From assembly GCF_013170825.1 (NCBI RefSeq), contig NZ_CP033365.1, positions 7,272,817 through 7,336,816 on the forward strand: a stretch of DNA of 64,000 bases. Reading direction: 5' to 3'. Made by a program: the position numbers and the translations under genes. The DNA comes from Mesorhizobium sp. NZP2298 (GTDB lineage Bacteria; Pseudomonadota; Alphaproteobacteria; Rhizobiales; Rhizobiaceae). Position 1 is the stretch's first letter, and every line of letters begins with the position of its first letter. The notes beneath the pieces were generated by a model. The model had not been told where the DNA came from. It made no database searches and was given only the letters and a program-made list of their open reading frames with translations. Of this stretch, positions 40,729-50,809 are shown piece after piece.

Positions 40729-43265
40729 TCCTCGACCATCTCCGGCCCCATGGCCTCCTCGACCAATGTCGCCGCATCCATCAACAGTGTTTCGTCGGCT
40801 TCGCCGTTCACCGGCATCTTGCCGATCTCGAGCATGATGGGCACGGCGAGTGGCGAAATCTGCTCCAGATTCTTATGCATGATTCGACCCTGGATGCGCG
40901 AGAGCATGTCGGCAAGTCTGCTGACATCGAGCAGACCGGCTGCCGCATCGGCGCGCGTCGCCTGCAGCAGGATGTGGTCGGGCTCATGGCTGCGCAGCAC
41001 GTCGTAGATCAGATCAGTCGACACGGTGACCTGGCGACCGCTTTTCTCCTGACCCGGATGGCGTTTCTCGATCAGTCCCGAAATCAGCGCGCAGTTGCGG
41101 AAGGTGCGCTTGAGAAGCCAGCTGTCGGCCAGCCAGGCTTCGAGATCGTCGCCCAGCATGTCCTGGTCGAACAGCGCGCCGAGCGACGGTTTTCGAGCCT
41201 TGAACATGGCGCCCATGTCACCCAGCGACCATATGGCCAGCGCATAGTCGGTGGCGACGAAGCCGAGCGGCCTGGCGCCTGCCCTGTCGAGGCGGCGGGT
41301 GAGCAACATGCCGAGCGTCTGGTGGGCGAGCCTGCCCTCGAAGGGATAGGCGACCAGATAATGGCGGTTGCCGCGCGGAAAGGTCTCGATCAGCAGGTCA
41401 TCGCGTTTGGGCAGCACCGACTTGTCGGCCTGGAATCGCAGCCAGTCGGCCACCTGCTCGGGCAGCTTCTTCCAGCGCTGCGGATCGTCAAGCATGATGC
41501 GGACCTGTTCGGCGAGATAGGTCGAAAGCGGGAACTTGCCGCCACCATAGTAGGGCACCTTGGCATCGCTGCCGGGCGCGTTCGACACAAAGCATTCGTT
41601 CTCGCGAATGCCTTCGAAGCGCAGCACCTTGCCAGCGAACATGAAGGTGTCGCCATGCGTCAGCGTTTCGAGGAAGGCCTCCTCGATCTTGCCGAGAACG
41701 CTGCCGCCGCGCGTAGCCGAGCCTTTGCTGCCAGCCTTGACGTAACGCACGTTGAGCGCCGGCACTTCGATGATGGTGCCGACATTGAGCCTGTATTGCT
41801 GGGCAACGCGCGGATTGGAAACCCGCCAAAGGCCATCCTTGTTCAGGCGGATCCGGGCGTATCGCTCATAGTTCTTCAGCGCGTAGCCGCCAGTGGCGAC
41901 GAAATCGATGACGCGGTCGAAGGTCGGCCGATCGAGGCTGGCATAGGGTGCCGCCGTTCGCACTTCCTCGAACAGATCATCGGCGCGGAAGGGTGCGCCA
42001 CAGGCGCAGCCGAGCACATGTTGGGCCAGCACATCGAGACCGCCATCGACCAGCGGCGGTGTATCCTGTGCACCGAGATAGTTGGCGTCGAGAGCGGCCC
42101 GGCATTCCAGCACCTCGAAGCGATTGGCGGGGATGAGGATCGCCTTTGACGGTTCGTCCATGCGGTGGTTGGCGCGGCCGATGCGCTGCGCCAGCCGGCT
42201 CGCCCCCTTCGGCGCGCCGACATGCACGACCAGATCGACATCACCCCAGTCGATGCCGAGATCGAGCGTCGAGGTGGCGACGATGGCACGCAGCGCGTTC
42301 TCGCCCATCGCCTTCTCTACGCGCCGGCGCTGGGCGACATCGAGTGAGCCGTGATGAAGCGCGATCGGCAAGGTGTCCTCGTTGACCCGCCACAATTCCT
42401 GGAACAGCAGTTCCGCCTGGCTGCGGGTGTTGACGAACAGCAGCGTCGTCTTGTGGCGCTTGATCTCGCGATAAATCTCCGGCGTGGCGTAGCGGGCCGA
42501 ATGCCCTGCCCATGGCACGCGCTCTTCGGAGTCGAGGATGGAGATCTCGGGCTTGGCGCCACCCGTGACGACGATCAATTCGGACATGTCGCCGGGTGGA
42601 TTCTGGCTGACCAGCCAGCGTCGCAGTTCGTCCGGTTCGGCCACCGTCGCCGACAGGCCGATTGTCTGCAGGCCAGGCACAAAGCTGCGCAGCCGCGCCA
42701 GGCCGAGCGCCAGCAGATGGCCGCGTTTCGACGTCACCAGCGAATGCAGCTCGTCGAGCACGACATAGCGCAGGTCTTCGAAGAAGCGCCCGGCATCGCC
42801 GGCCGCTATCAGCAACGCCAGTTGCTCGGGCGTGGTCAGCAGAATATCGGGCGGCACCAGCTTCTGCCGCTGGCGCTTGTGCGACGGCGTGTCGCCGGTG
42901 CGCGTCTCGATGCTGATCGGCAACCCGATCTCCTCGACCGGCTTGCCAAGATTGCGCTCGATGTCGACGGCCAGCGCCTTGAGCGGCGAGATGTAGAGCG
43001 TGTGTATGCCGCGATGCGCCTGCCCCGGCTTTCGCCTTGGCCTGATGGCCAGTTCGGTCAGCGAGGGCAGGAAGCCGGCCAGCGTCTTGCCAGCCCCGGT
43101 CGGCGCGATCAGCAGCACCGATTGCCCGCTTTGAGCCTTCGCCAACAATTCGATCTGATGGGCGCGCGGCGACCAGCCTTTCTCGCCGAACCATCTGAGG
43201 AATGGCTCGGGCAGGGCCACAGTGGCATTCTGTTCGGCAAGGCGCGGCTCAACTGTCACGGGCAA
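40725..43265 (-). CDS. Ligase-associated DNA damage response DEXH helicase
   Basis: An 846-residue SF2 helicase of the Lhr class. Motif I is APTGAGKT near residue 54, motif II D-E-L-H in VLDELHSL, motif III SAT, and R-I-G-R-A-N-H near 330. The length and the partner pdeM match the ligase-associated family rather than full-length Lhr. It probably unwinds 3'-tailed duplexes in repair. The start is TTG at 43265; a GTG six bases later is possible. Confidence 0.85.
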   Translation of the reverse strand: MPVTVEPRLAEQNATVALPEPFLRWFGEKGWSPRAHQIELLAKAQSGQSVLLIAPTGAGKTLAGFLPSLTELAIRPRRKPGQAHRGIHTLYISPLKALAVDIERNLGKPVEEIGLPISIETRTGDTPSHKRQRQKLVPPDILLTTPEQLALLIAAGDAGRFFEDLRYVVLDELHSLVTSKRGHLLALGLARLRSFVPGLQTIGLSATVAEPDELRRWLVSQNPPGDMSELIVVTGGAKPEISILDSEERVPWAGHSARYATPEIYREIKRHKTTLLFVNTRSQAELLFQELWRVNEDTLPIALHHGSLDVAQRRRVEKAMGENALRAIVATSTLDLGIDWGDVDLVVHVGAPKGASRLAQRIGRANHRMDEPSKAILIPANRFEVLECRAALDANYLGAQDTPPLVDGGLDVLAQHVLGCACGAPFRADDLFEEVRTAAPYASLDRPTFDRVIDFVATGGYALKNYERYARIRLNKDGLWRVSNPRVAQQYRLNVGTIIEVPALNVRYVKAGSKGSATRGGSVLGKIEEAFLETLTHGDTFMFAGKVLRFEGIRENECFVSNAPGSDAKVPYYGGGKFPLSTYLAEQVRIMLDDPQRWKKLPEQVADWLRFQADKSVLPKRDDLLIETFPRGNRHYLVAYPFEGRLAHQTLGMLLTRRLDRAGARPLGFVATDYALAIWSLGDMGAMFKARKPSLGALFDQDMLGDDLEAWLADSWLLKRTFRNCALISGLIEKRHPGQEKSGRQVTVSTDLIYDVLRSHEPDHILLQATRADAAAGLLDVSRLADMLSRIQGRIMHKNLEQISPLAVPIMLEIGKMPVNGEADETLLMDAATLVEEAMGPEMVEE

Positions 43266-43429
43266 GAGGTAGCGCGGCCACGGGCAATCGCCAAGGAAAA
43301 TCGGAACAAAAGGGGATCGAGGAGAGCGCTCCCCTTCCCGTCGCTATACGGCGAGAGGATGCCGGCAGGGCAGGTAAGGGGCAGCGCCAGCGATCACAAA
43401 TTGACTTTGGCGCGATCACCTGCAGGCTC

Positions 43430-43492
43430 GCGCCGCCCCTCATCCGCCCTTCGGGCACTTTCTCCCCGTATAGTAACGGGAGAAGGAAGGAG
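43430..43492. repeat. RIME-like rhizobial intergenic element
   Basis: The gap holds CCCCTCATCCG followed by GCCC-TTC-GGGC, then TTCTCCCCGT and ACGGGAGAAGG, the core of the RIME1-type palindromic repeats of rhizobia. A second palindromic stretch upstream (43330-43400) may belong to the same unit. Identification is from memory. Confidence 0.6.
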
Positions 43493-43493
43493 C

Positions 43494-44354
43494 TTACGGC
43501 CGCCGAAACCCCGTCGGGCCGCCATAGAGGTAACCGATGCGGGCGATGGCATCCTTCAGCCCTTCGCGTGAGACCAGCATGGTGTGGCCATTGGCATGGA
43601 TCATGGTCTCGGCATCGGTCATGACCGCGACATGACCTTTCCAGAAGACGAGGTCGCCCCGGCGCAATCCGGCATGGTCCGGGCCCGGATCGAGCGGCTC
43701 GCCGATGCTTGCCGCCTGCATGTCGGAATCGCGAAGCACGTCCCGGCCGGCCATGCGCATCGCCAGCTGCACGAGGCCCGAACAGTCAATGCCGAAGCCG
43801 GACGCGCCACCCCAAAGATACGGTGTTCCAAGAAAGGTCTCGGCCACCGCGACATAGTCGGCGGCGACTTCGCCGATTGGCCGCAAATGGCCCGCGATGA
43901 TCGCCTCGCCAGAGGGCAGGACGGCATAGTACGTACCGCGCGTTTCGGCGCTCCCCGCCACGGTCACCATCGATCCCATTGATAGCCGTCCAGCGATCGG
44001 AAAGCGCAGATCCGGACCGGGGTAGAGGAAGGTGCGGGGCACCGAGACGATATGGGTGGGCGCGTGGTCCCGTCCGCCCAGCATGGATGCGTTGACGTAG
44101 CCGACATAGCTATCGCGTTCGGCCTGGATCCAGGCCCAGCCTTCGGCTTCCTCGAAAACCAGCACATCGTCACCGAACAGGGCCTGCGTGTTGATGCCCG
44201 CGTCCGGCTTGGGCGCCTTGCGGATATCGGCCACCGAGGCCGAAATCCGCGCCGGCCGGCCGGCGACGAAACGGTCGGCGAGGACCTCGCCCTTCAGCCT
44301 TGCGTCGGCAAGGTCGGAACGGAAAGCGTGAAGGCGGGCATCGTGAGCGGTCAA
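43494..44354 (-). CDS. NlpC/P60-family hydrolase with SH3 domains
   Basis: A 286-residue C40-type peptidase. The catalytic Cys is in D-C-S-G-L-V-Q-L, the His in K-G-H-V-A-V-M and a third residue in H-A-N-G-H. Two SH3-like regions precede it (residues 30-160). No signal peptide is evident, so the site of action is uncertain. Family members cleave peptidoglycan stem peptides. The start is TTG at 44354 and may be later. Confidence 0.82.
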   Translation of the reverse strand: MTAHDARLHAFRSDLADARLKGEVLADRFVAGRPARISASVADIRKAPKPDAGINTQALFGDDVLVFEEAEGWAWIQAERDSYVGYVNASMLGGRDHAPTHIVSVPRTFLYPGPDLRFPIAGRLSMGSMVTVAGSAETRGTYYAVLPSGEAIIAGHLRPIGEVAADYVAVAETFLGTPYLWGGASGFGIDCSGLVQLAMRMAGRDVLRDSDMQAASIGEPLDPGPDHAGLRRGDLVFWKGHVAVMTDAETMIHANGHTMLVSREGLKDAIARIGYLYGGPTGFRRP

Positions 44355-44382
44355 ATCGGCAATCCGGTCAAATGGCTAGTGG

Positions 44383-44733
44383 TCAGATGGGCAGTTCGAG
44401 CGCCCTGGCGATGATACCATCGCCGAAGCGCTCGACAAAGAGCGCGCCCTCGACCGTTCGCTTGATCAGGACATTGCGCTTGTCGAGCTCGTCGCGATGG
44501 CGCGAGACCAGCTTCAGCGCGCCCATCGTGTCGAGCGCGCGGGTGATGACCGGCTTGGTGACGTTGAGGCGAGCGGCGAGCCCACGCACCGTATGCGGCG
44601 GCGGATCGAGATAGATGGTGAACAGGATCGCCGTCTGGCGCATGGTCAGGTCGGGTGCGTCGTCGCGCACCTGCGACAGCATCACCTGCTGCCACAGTCG
44701 CAAGGCCTGGCTCGGGCGCATCGCAATCGACAT
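44383..44733 (-). CDS. MarR-type winged-helix regulator
   Basis: A 116-residue protein with a MarR-like winged helix (L-T-M-R-Q-T-A-I-L, V-R-G-L-A-A-R-L-N-V-T-K-P-V and a wing near K-L-V-S-R). It lies between an NlpC/P60 gene and the leucyl aminopeptidase gene, separated by 28 and 71 bp. The target is not known. Confidence 0.75.
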   Translation of the reverse strand: MSIAMRPSQALRLWQQVMLSQVRDDAPDLTMRQTAILFTIYLDPPPHTVRGLAARLNVTKPVITRALDTMGALKLVSRHRDELDKRNVLIKRTVEGALFVERFGDGIIARALELPI

Positions 44734-44804
44734 CGCACAAGCATGACACCAAATTGTTTCGGTTCCGTTTCAGTTTCGGCGATTTGCCGGCTCTGTTGGC
44801 CGGC

Positions 44805-46169
44805 TCAGCCGAAACGCTTGGAAATGACCCGCTCCAAAGCCCTGATACCCTGGGCTTCGCCGCCAGCAGGGCCATGCGGGCGGTCGGCGGGGTTCCAGGC
44901 GAATATGTCGAAATGCGCCCAGCTCTCGGTCTTCTCGACAAAGCGCTTGAGGAACAGGGCAGCGGTGATCGAGCCGGCGAACCCGTCCGTGGTGACATTG
45001 TTGATGTCGGCGATCTTCGATGACAGTTTCGCATCGTAAGGCCGCCACAGCGGCATGCGCCACAGCGGATCCTCGACCGCGGCGGAAGCCGCGGCCAGAT
45101 CCGAGGCCAGCGCCTCGTCACCGGTGTAGAAGGGCGGCAGATCGGGGCCAAGCGCGACACGGGCGGCTCCCGTCAGCGTGGCCATGTCGACCAGGAGCTG
45201 CGGTTCCTCGTCGTCGGCGAGCGCCAGAGCGTCGCCCAGCACGAGCCTCCCTTCGGCGTCCGTGTTGCCGATCTCGACCGTGATGCCCTTGCGGCTCGCC
45301 AGCACGTCGCCGGGTCGAAAAGCATTGCCGGCGATCGAATTCTCGACCGCGGGGATCAGCACCCGCAACCGCACGTTCAATCCGGCGGCCATGATCATGG
45401 AGGCCAGGCCAAGCACGTTGGCAGCGCCGCCCATGTCCTTCTTCATCAGCAGCATGCCGGATGACGGCTTGATGTCGAGGCCGCCAGTGTCGAAACAGAC
45501 ACCCTTGCCGACCAGCGTCACCTTCGGCGCGGCCTTCGGTCCCCATGTCATGTCGATCAGGCGCGGCGCGCCGGTCGAGGCACGGCCGACGGCATGGATC
45601 ATCGGGAAATTCTGGGCGAGCAGGTCGTCGCCCTTGATGACAGAGACTTCGGCCTTATGAACACCGGCCAAGGTTCGCACCGCCTTCTCCAGATCGTCCG
45701 GTCCCATGTCGCTGGTCGGCGTGTTGACCAGGTCGCGTGTCAGAAAGACGCCATCGGCGATACGGCGAACACGCCCTGCGTCGACACCGGCCGGCAGACG
45801 GAAGCGCAACGCCTTGCCCGACTTCTTGCCATAGCGGGTAAAGACATAGCCGCCGAGCGCCAGTGCGATTGCCGCGAGTTCCGGCTCGTTCGGCGTCGCG
45901 GCGAAATGCCAGTCGCCTTCCGGCAGGTTTTTGGACAATACACCGAGTGCCAACGCGCCGTCGCCGTCTCCAATGCCGAACAAGGCCCCGGCAAGCGCAC
46001 CGTTTTGGCCGGGCACCGCCAGCGTCCTGCCTGCCTCGCCGGAAAAGCCGTTGGCCCTGGCCCAGGCCATCGTGGATGGCGCAAGGCCCGCGGCCTCCAG
46101 ACCGTCCCTGGCCACCAGGTGCACCGGCAACGCGCCGTCCAATTTCTTCTCGACGAGTTCGACAGGCAT
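44805..46169 (-). CDS. M17-family leucyl aminopeptidase
   Basis: A 454-residue M17 aminopeptidase. The signature N-T-D-A-E-G-R-L-V-L with its arginine, the metal-binding V-G-K-G-V-C-F-D-T-G-G-L-D and the K in M-K-K-D-M-G-G are all present. The start at 46169 has GGAG eight bases ahead; a longer frame is rejected. It releases N-terminal amino acids in the cytoplasm. The product is shorter than PepA of E. coli in its N-terminal part. Confidence 0.88.
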   Translation of the reverse strand: MPVELVEKKLDGALPVHLVARDGLEAAGLAPSTMAWARANGFSGEAGRTLAVPGQNGALAGALFGIGDGDGALALGVLSKNLPEGDWHFAATPNEPELAAIALALGGYVFTRYGKKSGKALRFRLPAGVDAGRVRRIADGVFLTRDLVNTPTSDMGPDDLEKAVRTLAGVHKAEVSVIKGDDLLAQNFPMIHAVGRASTGAPRLIDMTWGPKAAPKVTLVGKGVCFDTGGLDIKPSSGMLLMKKDMGGAANVLGLASMIMAAGLNVRLRVLIPAVENSIAGNAFRPGDVLASRKGITVEIGNTDAEGRLVLGDALALADDEEPQLLVDMATLTGAARVALGPDLPPFYTGDEALASDLAAASAAVEDPLWRMPLWRPYDAKLSSKIADINNVTTDGFAGSITAALFLKRFVEKTESWAHFDIFAWNPADRPHGPAGGEAQGIRALERVISKRFG

Positions 46170-46210
46170 TCGATGTTCTCCATGCCGAACCCAAACCGAG
46201 TCGGCGTTTC

Positions 46211-46225
46211 TTAACTCTCCGTTAG
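46211..46225. promoter_or_regulatory. CtrA-like box upstream of tadD
   Basis: TTAA-N7-TTAG at 46211-46225 is a one-mismatch match to the CtrA box TTAA-N7-TTAA. It lies 58 bp before the tadD start and 41 bp before the aminopeptidase gene. Tad loci are CtrA-controlled in several alphaproteobacteria. Confidence 0.3.
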
Positions 46226-46282
46226 GGTTAACAGAATATTTCTGCGGGAGGGAAGATGGCCACGCAATGGCCGCGCGCATGA

Positions 46283-47122
46283 ATGGAGGCTTGGGTAGCG
46301 ATGCCGACCGACCGCACAGTGAATGCCAGGGGAAAACGGCTCGTCACCACGGCCCTCATGCTGGCGCTCGCGGCGGGCGTCGCCGGCTGTGGAACCGACA
46401 AGCTCACCACCGGCTCGATCGGCCGCACCGGCGGCAAGCCGCTTGCGACCATGTCGGCTGGAGAGTTGCACAGTGCGACGGCCGCCCTTGGCCAGTCCTA
46501 CGCCAGGAACCCCAACGACAAGCGAATCGCGACCAACTTCGCGGCCGCGTTACAGATGGACGGCGATGCCGACCAGTCGCTTGCCGTGATGCGCAAGCTG
46601 GCGATCGCCTACCCCAAGGACCGCGACGTGCTCGCCGCCTATGGCAAGGCGTTGGCCGCCAATGGCCAGTTCGAAGCAGCGCTCGACGCCGTGCGCCGCG
46701 CGCAGACACCGGAATATCCTGACTGGAGGCTGGTGTCGGCGGAGGCGGCCATCCTTGACCAGATCGGCCAGAAGGACGACGCGCGCCAGCTCTACCGCAA
46801 AGCCCTCGAACTCAAGCCGAATGAGCCCTCGGTTCTCTCCAATCTCGGCATGTCCTATGTGCTGGAAGGGGATCTGCGTACCGCCGAGACCTATATGCGC
46901 TCGGCCGCCCAGCAGCCCGGCGCCGACAGCCGTGTACGCCAGAACCTGGCGTTGGTCGTCGGCCTGCAGGGCCGTTTCGACGAAGCCGAGAAAATCGCCT
47001 CGCAGGAGCTTTCGCCCGAACAGGCACAGGCCAATGTCGCCTATCTCAGGCAGATGCTGGCCCAGCAGAATGCCTGGAGCCAACTCAAGGATCAGGACAA
47101 GGCGAAGCCGGCAACCAACTGA
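46283..47122 (+). CDS. tadD: TadD, TPR lipoprotein of the Tad pilus
   Basis: A 279-residue protein with a lipoprotein signal (hydrophobic helix ending L-A-A-G-V-A-G-C) and a TPR region (residues about 60-235). It is the Tad pilotin-like/assembly factor. The start at 46283 is one of two options; an in-frame ATG at 46301 is as likely. It converges on tadC, separated by a bidirectional terminator. Confidence 0.82.
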   Translation: MEAWVAMPTDRTVNARGKRLVTTALMLALAAGVAGCGTDKLTTGSIGRTGGKPLATMSAGELHSATAALGQSYARNPNDKRIATNFAAALQMDGDADQSLAVMRKLAIAYPKDRDVLAAYGKALAANGQFEAALDAVRRAQTPEYPDWRLVSAEAAILDQIGQKDDARQLYRKALELKPNEPSVLSNLGMSYVLEGDLRTAETYMRSAAQQPGADSRVRQNLALVVGLQGRFDEAEKIASQELSPEQAQANVAYLRQMLAQQNAWSQLKDQDKAKPATN

Positions 47123-47146
47123 CAACGATTTCGCCGACAGACGTTG

Positions 47147-47174
47147 AAAGCCGCGCTGCATGCAGCGCGGCTTT
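47147..47174. terminator. Bidirectional terminator between tadD and tadC
   Basis: A 28-bp perfect palindrome, AAAGCCGCGCTGCA followed by its reverse complement, lies between the convergent tadD and tadC genes. T residues follow on both strands (TTTT to 47175 on the plus strand). Confidence 0.85.
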
Positions 47175-47202
47175 TGACTTTGGGCGAGGACCTGCCGGAC
47201 TT

Positions 47203-48228
47203 TTACTGACTGGTCGACGCTGGCGCCCCGGAATGATCGCCAAAGATGCCGCGCTGGCTGACCTGGATGCCGGCGGGGCCCAGGATGATGGCGAAAAGCA
47301 CCGGCAGGAAGAACAGGATCATCGGCACGGTGAGCTTGGGCGGCAAGGCGGCGGCCTTCTTCTCGGCGGCGTTCATGCGCATGTCGCGGCTTTCGGCGGC
47401 AAGCACGCGCAACGCGTGCGCCACGGGCGTGCCGTAACGTTCGGCCTGGACGAGCGCCTGCGAGACCGATTTGACCGATTCCAGGCCGGTGCGGCTGGCA
47501 AGATTCTCATAGGCCTGCTTGCGTTCCTGCAGATAGGAGAGCTCGGCGTTGGTGAGGATGAACTCTTCCGCCAGAGCCACCGACTGCGCGCCGATCTCGT
47601 CGGCAACCTTGCGCAGCGCGGCTTCCACCGACATGCCCGACTCGACGCAGATCAGCATCAGGTCGAGCGCATCAGGCCACGCCATCTGAATCGACTGCTT
47701 GCGCTTGGTGGCGCGGTTGTTGACATAAACGACCGGTGCGTAGAAGCCGCCATAAGCAACGAGGACGCAGACGAACAGCCGCACGACCAATGGTTTGTCC
47801 GGTAACCCTCCAAGCACGAATATGTAGACCAGGGCCAGCGCGAAGCCGACAAAAGGCAGCACGAGACGAAAGAAGAGAAATCGCGTCAGCGGGTTCTGCC
47901 CGCGAAAGCCGGCGACCTTGAGCTTCTGCAAGGTGTTCTCGTCGGCCAGGGCGCGCCGCAGGTCGAGCCGGTCGACAATGTTGCGCATGCCTTCCGACTG
48001 TTGCTCGCGCAGGCCTTTGCGGCGGCGATCAGCATCGCTAGCAAGCCGAGCACGCTGCTTGGCGCGAAGCTCGTCGCGCTCCAGCGCGACCGACTTCATG
48101 CGCGCCTTGAGCTGGTTGCCGCCAAGCGCCGGCAGCAGTGTAAAGACGGTCGCGAACACGGCGATGGCGACCAGCACCGCGATCAGAAACGCCGGATCCG
48201 TCAGAGACTTGACGACTTGTTCACTCAT
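47203..48228 (-). CDS. tadC: TadC, inner-membrane platform protein
   Basis: A 341-residue type II secretion F-domain protein with a membrane helix near the N-terminus, two near residues 115-165 and a terminal helix around 305. The F domain shows A-L-D-L-M-L-I-C-V-E-S-G and P-V-A-H-A-L-R. With TadB it forms the Tad platform. It ends 28 bp from the terminator palindrome and starts 9 bp after tadB ends. Confidence 0.9.
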   Translation of the reverse strand: MSEQVVKSLTDPAFLIAVLVAIAVFATVFTLLPALGGNQLKARMKSVALERDELRAKQRARLASDADRRRKGLREQQSEGMRNIVDRLDLRRALADENTLQKLKVAGFRGQNPLTRFLFFRLVLPFVGFALALVYIFVLGGLPDKPLVVRLFVCVLVAYGGFYAPVVYVNNRATKRKQSIQMAWPDALDLMLICVESGMSVEAALRKVADEIGAQSVALAEEFILTNAELSYLQERKQAYENLASRTGLESVKSVSQALVQAERYGTPVAHALRVLAAESRDMRMNAAEKKAAALPPKLTVPMILFFLPVLFAIILGPAGIQVSQRGIFGDHSGAPASTSQ

Positions 48229-48237
48229 GCCGCGGCC

Positions 48238-49251
48238 CTAGACATCAAAGTTCATCATCTTGCGCATCACGAAGATGCCAATCGACATCCAGACGGCGGA
48301 AACGCCGAGGATCAGATTGCCAACACTGGTGTTGAACAGCGGCATCAGGTAGAGCGGGCTCGATAGGTAGACCAGGAAGGCGACGATGAAGGGCAGCGCG
48401 CCGATGATGGCGGCCGACGCCTTCGCCTCCATGGACAGCGCCTGGACCTTGGCCTTCATCTTCTTGCGGTCACGAAGCACGCGCGAGAGGTTGCCCAGCG
48501 CTTCGGACAGATTGCCGCCGGCCTGCGACTGAATCTGGATGACGATGCCGAAGAAACTCGCCTCGGTGCATGGCATGGTTTCGGGCATACGCAGGGTCGC
48601 ATCGGGGATCGACAGGCCCATCTGCTGCGAATCGACGATGCGACGAAACTCGGTCTTCACCGGCTCCGGGGATTCGTTGGCGATCAGGCGCACGGCATCA
48701 TTCAGGGGCAGGCCGGACTTGACCGCGCGCACGATGATGTCGAGCGCATTTGGAAATTCGTTGAGGAATGCCTTGACGCGCCGGGCGCGGCGAAATGAGA
48801 CGAACCAGCGCGGCAGGCCGAGCGCACCGGCCAACAGCACGCCTGGCAGGACAAGCATCGGCGCCCCGGCCATGAAGGCGACCACGGTCAGCGCGAGGCC
48901 GCATATGGCGGAATAGATGTAGAAGCGCTCGATCGAAACCTTCATGCCGGCCTGGCGAAGCTGGGCTTTGAGCGGCGGCTTCTTGACGGCGTTGTCCTTG
49001 GTTCTCTGCTTCTCGTCGAGGTCCTTCAGCGAATCCTGTACCGATTTACGGCGCTTGGCCGCATCCGCCGCGCGGTCGCGCGTGGCCTTGACGATGGAAC
49101 GGTCGGTCTCCGCGGCCTTGATGGTTTCAAGCCGCTTGCCGGCCTGTTTCTCATTGCTGATCTGGTTGAACAGGAACGCATAGGCGACCGCGCCGGCGCT
49201 GAAGCCGGCGAGCACGACAAAAGCCAATACGGTGCCGTCAATTCCAAACAT
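48238..49251 (-). CDS. tadB: TadB, inner-membrane platform protein
   Basis: A 337-residue F-domain protein with membrane helices near residues 10-28, 115-150 and 290-330 and a charged cytoplasmic N-terminal region. It is the partner of TadC. The gene lies 29 bp after cpaF and ends close to tadC; all genes from cpaB to tadC are in one orientation and probably one operon. Confidence 0.9.
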   Translation of the reverse strand: MFGIDGTVLAFVVLAGFSAGAVAYAFLFNQISNEKQAGKRLETIKAAETDRSIVKATRDRAADAAKRRKSVQDSLKDLDEKQRTKDNAVKKPPLKAQLRQAGMKVSIERFYIYSAICGLALTVVAFMAGAPMLVLPGVLLAGALGLPRWFVSFRRARRVKAFLNEFPNALDIIVRAVKSGLPLNDAVRLIANESPEPVKTEFRRIVDSQQMGLSIPDATLRMPETMPCTEASFFGIVIQIQSQAGGNLSEALGNLSRVLRDRKKMKAKVQALSMEAKASAAIIGALPFIVAFLVYLSSPLYLMPLFNTSVGNLILGVSAVWMSIGIFVMRKMMNFDV

Positions 49252-49280
49252 CGACCAGAACCTTCACGCCGGCGGATACG

Positions 49281-50786
49281 TCAGTCAGCACGTTTCTCCA
49301 TCGCCTCGAGCGCAGTGGCGAGGCGCTGTTCCTCGCCGTAGTAACGGGCTCGATCCCAGAAATGCGGGCGGCCGATGCCGGTCGAGACGTGCTCGCCCAA
49401 CAGCCTGCCGTTGGCGTCCTCGCCCTTGATGTTGTAGAGGACGATATCCTGGGTGATGATGACGTCGCCTTCCATACCGATCACCTCGGTGATGTGGGTG
49501 ATGCGGCGCGATCCGTCGCGCAGACGCGCCGCCTGGATGATCACGTCGATGGAGCCGACGACGATCTCGCGCACGGTCTTCTGCGGCAGCGAATAACCGC
49601 CCATGGCGATCATGGATTCAATACGGTTCAGGCATTCGCGCGGGCTGTTCGAGTGGATCGTTCCCATCGAACCGTCATGGCCGGTGTTCATCGCCTGCAG
49701 AAGGTCGAACACTTCGGGTCCGCGCACTTCGCCGACGATGATGCGCTCGGGCCGCATGCGCAGGCAGTTCTTGACCAGATCGCGCATCGTCACTTCGCCT
49801 TCGCCCTCGAGGTTGGGCGGGCGGGTTTCCAGGCGCACGACATGCGGCTGCTGCAGCTGCAGTTCGGCCGAGTCCTCGCAAGTGATGACGCGCTCCTCAC
49901 GGTCGATGTAGTTGGTCAGGCAGTTGAGCAGCGTCGTCTTGCCCGAGCCGGTGCCGCCCGAGATGACGATGTTGCAGCGAACGCGGCTGATGATCTTGAG
50001 AACCTCGGCTCCCTGCGGGGAAATGGCGCCGAACTTGACCAGCTGATCGAGCGTCAGCTTGTCCTTCTTGAATTTTCGGATGGTCAGTGCGGCTCCATCG
50101 ATGGAGAGCGGAGGCGCGATGACGTTGACGCGGGAGCCGTCGGGAAGGCGTGCGTCGCAGATCGGGCTGGATTCATCGACACGGCGGCCGACCTGGCTGA
50201 CGATACGCTGGCAGATGTTGAGAAGCTGCTGGTTGTCGCGAAAGCGAATGCCGGTCTGTTCGACCTTGCCGTTGACTTCGATATAGACGTTCTTCGACCC
50301 GTTGACCATGATGTCGGCGATGTCGTCGCGTGCGAGCAATGGCTCGAGCGGCCCATAACCAAGCACGTCGTTGCAGATGTCATCGAGCAGTTCCTCCTGC
50401 TCGGCAATCGACATCGCGAAGTTCTTGATCGCGATGATATCGTTGACGATGTCGCGGATTTCCTCGCGCGCGCTTTCGGGTTCGAGCTTGGCGAGCTGCG
50501 AGAGGTCGATCGTGTCGATGAGCGCCGAGAAAACCTGGCTCTTTGTGTCGTAGTAGGTTTCGCTCTTTTCGCGACCCCGCTTCGCCTCCGGCGCGATGGG
50601 CGGCGCTTCGACCGCGCGGCGAGCCGGCGGAGCGACAGGTGCGCCTGGCTGCGGCTGTGCCGCGGGCCGGGCCAAAACCGCCGTATCCGCTGAACCCGCG
50701 GGCGGCGGCGCGGCCGGCGCAGGTGCTGGCTGGCGGAATTCCGGCGTGAACCGGTTGCCGTCGTCGTTGCCTCTTTTACCGAACAT
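49281..50786 (-). CDS. cpaF: TadA/CpaF, pilus assembly ATPase
   Basis: A 501-residue secretion ATPase. Walker A is GGTGSGKT near residue 278. The Asp box, a Walker B ([11 protein letters not shown]) and a His box ([20 protein letters not shown]) follow in order. The N-terminal 80 residues are Pro/Ala-rich. It powers Flp pilus extension and retraction. It lies 23 bp downstream of cpaE. Confidence 0.93.
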   Translation of the reverse strand: MFGKRGNDDGNRFTPEFRQPAPAPAAPPPAGSADTAVLARPAAQPQPGAPVAPPARRAVEAPPIAPEAKRGREKSETYYDTKSQVFSALIDTIDLSQLAKLEPESAREEIRDIVNDIIAIKNFAMSIAEQEELLDDICNDVLGYGPLEPLLARDDIADIMVNGSKNVYIEVNGKVEQTGIRFRDNQQLLNICQRIVSQVGRRVDESSPICDARLPDGSRVNVIAPPLSIDGAALTIRKFKKDKLTLDQLVKFGAISPQGAEVLKIISRVRCNIVISGGTGSGKTTLLNCLTNYIDREERVITCEDSAELQLQQPHVVRLETRPPNLEGEGEVTMRDLVKNCLRMRPERIIVGEVRGPEVFDLLQAMNTGHDGSMGTIHSNSPRECLNRIESMIAMGGYSLPQKTVREIVVGSIDVIIQAARLRDGSRRITHITEVIGMEGDVIITQDIVLYNIKGEDANGRLLGEHVSTGIGRPHFWDRARYYGEEQRLATALEAMEKRAD

Positions 50787-50809
50787 GATCGACTACCGAC
50801 CCCACTGCG

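Noticed and set aside
40704..42149. Plus-strand frame of 481 codons inside the ligase-associated helicase
   Set aside because: Antisense shadow of a high-GC gene; the minus strand carries all SF2 helicase motifs.
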